In this document: piece by piece, positions 60,597-64,000 of the stretch
How positions within the stretch are numbered: position 1 is the first letter of the stretch
Layout: each line of letters starts with the position of its first letter
Assembly: GCA_003150225.1 (NCBI GenBank)
Contig: QAND01000029.1
Location: forward strand, 1-64,000
From: Bacillota bacterium
Lineage (GTDB): Bacteria; Bacillota; Clostridia; Christensenellales; QAND01
Length of the DNA: 64,000 nucleotides
Direction of reading: 5' to 3'
The notes under the pieces: model-generated
Told to the model about the DNA's origin: nothing
The model's input: only the letters and a program-made list of their open reading frames with translations
The model's database searches: none
Made by a program: the position numbers and the translations under genes

Positions 60597-61565
60597 ATGC
60601 TTACCAAAGAAAGACTGCGCGCAATTCTGGAGCTGCTGCCTCCCCGCATCTCCGTTCTCTTGGAAAACACGGGGGATGAGATCATTCGGCGGGTGGATGA
60701 GATACGGCTTCGGGCGCAGCGGCCCATTGCTTTTACTATGGCGCAGGGGGACGTGTTTTTGAGCAGGGATGGAGGATTTCAAAGCCTGCCCAAGGATGCC
60801 GTAATTATTGAGGCCCAGGAACTACGAGAAACCTTTTTGGGGCTGTGCCGGCATTCCATCTACGCCTATGAGGAGGAGCTACGGAGCGGATATCTCACCC
60901 TTCCCGGTGGAAACCGAGTTGGGGTTGGAGGCCGCACAGTGGTGCGGGGCGGAGAAATTACCTCCATGGCAGAATGTTCCTCCCTGTGCATTCGGATCGC
61001 GCGGGAGGTCAAGGGCTGCGGAGACTTTGCCTTGGCCTACCTCCATGATGGAACGGATGTCCACAGCAGCCTAATTATCTCTCCACCCATGATGGGGAAG
61101 ACCACAATGCTCCGGGACATCGCCCGGCAGGTAAGCGATGGAATCTTTGGCGCGGGCGGAAAACGGGTCTGTGTGGTGGATGAACGCTGTGAGATCGCTT
61201 CCTGCCATCAAGGGGTCCCACAGATGGATGTGGGACAGCGCACCGATGTTCTGGACGGATGCCCTAAATCCCAGGGAATGACCATGGCGCTTCGCTCCCT
61301 CTCTCCCCAGGTGATCGTTACCGATGAGTTGGGCGGTGCGGCGGACAGCGCTGCCGTGATGAACGCCTTGTTTTCCGGTGTGAAAGTCATCGCCTCGGCG
61401 CATGGAACGGATATCGACGATGTCTTACGGCGAAGCGACATTCGAGCTCTGGTGGAGCAGGGAGCTTTCAGCCGGTATTTTATTCTGGGAGATCGGCCAG
61501 GAACCGTTAAGGAAGTCCTAAACGAAAGCCTCAATCTCATCTATTCCAAGGACGCCTACCGATGA
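60597..61565 (+). CDS. spoIIIAA: Stage III sporulation protein AA
   Basis: ATPase that powers the SpoIIIA-SpoIIQ feeding channel between mother cell and forespore. 322 residues with the secretion-ATPase fold: VDEIRLRAQRPIAF and YAYEEELRSGYLTLPGGNRVGVGG in the N-terminal half, a P-loop SPPMMGKTTMLRDIARQ near residue 163, VVDERCEIA and ALRSLSPQVIVTDELGG. The first Gly of the Walker motif is replaced by Ser. ATG 60597 is chosen; the frame extends upstream without a ribosome site. Confidence 0.95.
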   Translation: MLTKERLRAILELLPPRISVLLENTGDEIIRRVDEIRLRAQRPIAFTMAQGDVFLSRDGGFQSLPKDAVIIEAQELRETFLGLCRHSIYAYEEELRSGYLTLPGGNRVGVGGRTVVRGGEITSMAECSSLCIRIAREVKGCGDFALAYLHDGTDVHSSLIISPPMMGKTTMLRDIARQVSDGIFGAGGKRVCVVDERCEIASCHQGVPQMDVGQRTDVLDGCPKSQGMTMALRSLSPQVIVTDELGGAADSAAVMNALFSGVKVIASAHGTDIDDVLRRSDIRALVEQGAFSRYFILGDRPGTVKEVLNESLNLIYSKDAYR

Positions 61566-62074
61566 TGAAACTTCTTGCGCTTATTTTGATCTTTGCGGCC
61601 TGCTGTCTGGGCGGGTATTGCCTAGCTGCGCCCTATAAAAGGCGTCCGCTCCTGCTCAATCAGCTTCATTCCGGCATTTTGGGCCTTGAAAACCGGCTTA
61701 TCTATTACGGAGAACCGCTGCATCTCGCCCTCGTTCATTTAGGAGCTGGACATGACGACGCAGTATCCTGCCTTTTTTATGGGATGGGAAAATCCATGGA
61801 GAAGGATCCTAGGCTTTCCCCGCGGCAAGCGGCAGAGCAGGAGCTGAACGCGCCAAACTATGCTAGCCTAACCGCCATGGACCGGGAAATCCTCCTTGAG
61901 ATCTTCGAGGGTATGGGCAGGGATCAGCAGGGACAGAAGAGCGCTCTAAGCCATGGCAGGGACCAGCTACGAGACGCCGCGGCTTCGGCTCAGGAACAAA
62001 AGGAAAAGAACGCAAAGCTATACCAGTCCATGGGGCTTCTCTTGGGCGCCGCCGCCGTGGTACTGCTTGTATAA
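61562..62074 (+). CDS. spoIIIAB: Stage III sporulation protein AB
   Basis: Inner-membrane component of the SpoIIIA complex related to GspF of type II secretion. 170 residues with an N-terminal membrane helix (LLALILIFAACCLGGYCLA), a helical cytoplasmic stretch, a long Gln- and Lys-rich segment and a C-terminal helix LLLGAAAVVLLV. It overlaps spoIIIAA by 4 bases. Length fits. Confidence 0.92.
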   Translation: MMKLLALILIFAACCLGGYCLAAPYKRRPLLLNQLHSGILGLENRLIYYGEPLHLALVHLGAGHDDAVSCLFYGMGKSMEKDPRLSPRQAAEQELNAPNYASLTAMDREILLEIFEGMGRDQQGQKSALSHGRDQLRDAAASAQEQKEKNAKLYQSMGLLLGAAAVVLLV

Positions 62075-62087
62075 GGGGAGGATACCA

Positions 62088-62285
62088 ATGAGCATCGATC
62101 TTGTGTTTCGCTTGGCGGCCATCGGCATCATCGTGGCCATCCTAAACCAGCTCCTTACCCGGGCCGGACGGGACGATATGGCCACCATGGTAACCATTGC
62201 CGGCCTGATCTTGGCACTGTTTATGGTGATGGATCTGATCAGCGACCTATTTGAAAGCGTCAAACGCATCTTTGATATCTACTAA
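62088..62285 (+). CDS. spoIIIAC: Stage III sporulation protein AC
   Basis: Small membrane protein of 65 residues with two membrane segments: LVFRLAAIGIIVAILNQLL and MATMVTIAGLILALFMVMDLI, the known SpoIIIAC pattern. GGGGAGG lies upstream of ATG 62088; the frame starting at 61953 is a shadow of AB. Confidence 0.94.
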   Translation: MSIDLVFRLAAIGIIVAILNQLLTRAGRDDMATMVTIAGLILALFMVMDLISDLFESVKRIFDIY

Positions 62286-62297
62286 GGAGAGCCCTCC

Positions 62298-62681
62298 ATG
62301 TTAAAAATTGTCGCCATCGGTATTCTGGGCACCGTGCTGGCCATGGTCCTAAAACAGGTCAAGCCCGAATTAGCCCTGCCGGTCTCCCTGGCCACCGGCG
62401 CCATCATCCTTATCATGGCCATCCCTCAGGCACTGGAGCTGATGGATGGGCTCAAAACAATGGCCGGACAGTTCGGCATGGATGGGGACATGCTAAAAAC
62501 GGTGTTTAAGATCACCGCCATGGCCTATATCAGCGAATTTGGCGTGGCCACCTGTAAGGACGCAGGGGAAGCCAGCATCGCAAAGAAGATCGAGCTTTTT
62601 GGCAAAATCTCCATCTTCCTTTTGTGCGTTCCCATTATAGGCCAGATCATCAGCGTACTCCATGGGATGGTACAGCTATGA
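62298..62681 (+). CDS. spoIIIAD: Stage III sporulation protein AD
   Basis: 127 residues, four predicted membrane segments, with KIVAIGILGTVLAMVLKQVKPELALPVSLATG at the start and the family motif AYISEFGVATCKDAGEASIAKKIELFGK near residue 74. Related in part to SpoIIIAC. It overlaps spoIIIAE by 4 bases. Confidence 0.95.
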   Translation: MLKIVAIGILGTVLAMVLKQVKPELALPVSLATGAIILIMAIPQALELMDGLKTMAGQFGMDGDMLKTVFKITAMAYISEFGVATCKDAGEASIAKKIELFGKISIFLLCVPIIGQIISVLHGMVQL

Positions 62682-63880
62682 AGCGGCTATGGGTCTTTCT
62701 CCTGGCGTGCATTTTGATGCTGGGATGTCCTGCCTTTGCCGTGCTTGCCCAGGAGGATGAGGAGGAGACGGATCTGGCCGCTCAGGAGGAATGGGACCGA
62801 GTATATGGAGACGTATTAAACGGATTGGATTTTTCCCAAATGGATTCCGCTTTGAACGGGCTGGGAGAACCGGGATACCAGCTTCTGGGCGCCAGCGTCC
62901 GGGGAGCGGTAATGAAGGCCTCTCAGGGAGAGCTGAAGCTGGACATCTGGGGCATTTTAAAGCTGATCTTCGCCTCGGCGGTGGATGCCTTCCGCAAGAA
63001 CGCCGGCATTCTGCTCCGAATTCTGCTCCTGGCGGTGATCAGCGCCATACTGGGAGTGTTGAAACCCTCCTTTTCCTCACAGGGGGTGGCGGATGCCGCG
63101 GGTATGGTGTCCTATCTATTGATCATCGCAATCCTAGCTCAGCTTCTCTATTCGGTGGTAGGGGTGGCCCGGGACGCCATCGACGCCATGAGTGGCGTCA
63201 TCAGCGCGGTGTTTCCCATCCTGCTGCTGCTTCTTACCGCGATGGGCGGAAGTATGTCGGGGGCAGTATTTTCACCGGCCATGGCGGTGCTTACCGGCGG
63301 TATAGGGTTGTTCATTAAAAATGCCATCCTACCCATGGTACTCATCAGCGGAGTCATGATCATGGTCAGCAATATCAGCGAGCGGGTGCAGATTGGCAAA
63401 ATGGCCGCCTTTGTAAAAAAGATCGCCGGATGGAGCATCAGCGTGGTGTTTGTGGTATTCCTGGGGGTTACCGCCCTCCAGGGAATGGCTGGCTCCGCCA
63501 TCGATGGCGTCACTCTCCGCACCGCAAAGTTTGCCATCGACAAATTCGTACCCATCGTAGGCGGCATGTTTTCCGATACGGTGGATACCCTCATCGGTTG
63601 TTCTCTGGTGATTAAAAATGGGATCGGCATCGTGGGCACCCTGATGATCGCAGTCAGCGTACTGTCTCCGGTTCTGACCATCGCATCCCTCTCTCTGATG
63701 ATGAACCTGGCAGCTGCCATCATCGAACCCTTTGGGGAAAGGCGTATCTATAAATGCCTTTCGGATATCTCCGGGGTTATGACCCTCTTGTACGTTAGCA
63801 TTCTGGCCCTGGGGGCGATGATGTTCATTCTAGTGTCTCTGGTCGTAGGCGCCAGCAACGTCAACATCATGATGAGGTGA
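62678..63880 (+). CDS. spoIIIAE: Stage III sporulation protein AE
   Basis: A 400-residue polytopic membrane component of the feeding channel. A signal peptide (VFLLACILMLGCPAFAVLAQ) and an acidic outer segment precede about seven membrane helices. Family landmarks are FSQMDSALNGLGEPGYQLLGASVRGAVMK, DAMSGVISAVFPILLLLLTAMGG and AKFAIDKFVPIVGGMFSDTVDTLIGCSLVIKNGIG. Complete. Confidence 0.95.
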   Translation: MKRLWVFLLACILMLGCPAFAVLAQEDEEETDLAAQEEWDRVYGDVLNGLDFSQMDSALNGLGEPGYQLLGASVRGAVMKASQGELKLDIWGILKLIFASAVDAFRKNAGILLRILLLAVISAILGVLKPSFSSQGVADAAGMVSYLLIIAILAQLLYSVVGVARDAIDAMSGVISAVFPILLLLLTAMGGSMSGAVFSPAMAVLTGGIGLFIKNAILPMVLISGVMIMVSNISERVQIGKMAAFVKKIAGWSISVVFVVFLGVTALQGMAGSAIDGVTLRTAKFAIDKFVPIVGGMFSDTVDTLIGCSLVIKNGIGIVGTLMIAVSVLSPVLTIASLSLMMNLAAAIIEPFGERRIYKCLSDISGVMTLLYVSILALGAMMFILVSLVVGASNVNIMMR

Positions 63881-63883
63881 GCT

Positions 63884-64000
63884 ATGAAAGCCATATTGGA
63901 ATGGGGATTTCACATCGCACTGGTCGCGGTGATCGTCACCCTATGCGAAGGCATCCTGCCCAGTGGAAGCATCAAGAAATTCGCCCGGGTAGGCCTGGGC
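63884..64000 (+). CDS. spoIIIAF: Stage III sporulation protein AF, N-terminal part
   Basis: Only the first 39 codons are in the window. They give a membrane helix (ILEWGFHIALVAVIVTLCEGILP) followed by GSIKKFARVGLG, matching the N-terminus of SpoIIIAF. GTGAG lies before the ATG, 3 bases after spoIIIAE. The gene continues beyond the right edge. Confidence 0.85.
   Translation, partial: MKAILEWGFHIALVAVIVTLCEGILPSGSIKKFARVGLG

Overview
The window looks like core chromosome of a spore-forming, anaerobic member of the Clostridia (Bacillota) with a fairly GC-rich genome. The evidence is sporulation sigma factor K, YlbJ and the spoIIIA operon; Shine-Dalgarno sites of the GGAGG type with several TTG and GTG starts; sigma-A type promoters; ferredoxin-linked 2-oxoacid oxidoreductase (IorAB); and Pta-AckA fermentation genes. 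Genus cannot be fixed from the sequence alone. Nearly every stretch is coding. I see no phage, insertion sequence, CRISPR array or rRNA operon.

Layout. 1-3.8 kb: the 3' end of a BioY-like gene, convergent rqcH, then rph-rdgB-phosphoesterase. 3.8-5.8 kb: four tRNAs (Arg, His, Gln, Lys), a zinc-ribbon membrane protein and tRNA-Leu. 5.8-10.6 kb: an empty stretch, then small accessory genes (FlaR-like kinase, DUF2752, TM2, an AT-richer licD, DUF2156, Eis-like GNAT). 10.6-17.2 kb: a probable aryl-acid energy operon, paaK-iorA-iorB-paaK-ACT-alr. 17.2-29.3 kb: fthC, then the ylbH-to-ylbN/rpmF neighbourhood known from Bacillus (rsmD, coaD, ylbJ, patatin, tmcAL, yceD, rpmF), with pta-ackA, a TIM-barrel gene and a peptidase C26 gene inserted, then plsX and rnc.

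29.3-40 kb: a small lipoprotein gene, then smc-ftsY-ylxM-ffh-rpsP-khpA-rimM-trmD-rplS-rbgA-rnhB-yraN, covering chromosome organisation, the signal recognition particle and ribosome assembly. 40.1-43.9 kb: one very large membrane glycosyltransferase gene that appears to fuse two GT-C modules with two beta-rich domains; it is the most unusual gene here. 43.9-55.8 kb: comM-dprA-topA-trmFO-hslV-hslU, then rnjA with a YlbF-family gene and mltG. 55.9-64 kb: sigK, a TIM-barrel nuclease-like gene, pepP-efp, a CD1247-type acidic zinc-ribbon gene, a divergent TipA-like MerR regulator and spoIIIAA to the start of spoIIIAF, which runs off the end.

No clearly new multi-gene system is visible. The observations most worth a second look are the fused glycosyltransferase, the twin-ligase IorAB operon, the MerR operator with a 19-base spacer next to the spoIIIA operon, the frequent TGN extension upstream of -10 boxes, and the basic tails on TopA and RNase J. 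All functional calls come from reading motifs by eye; no database search was run.
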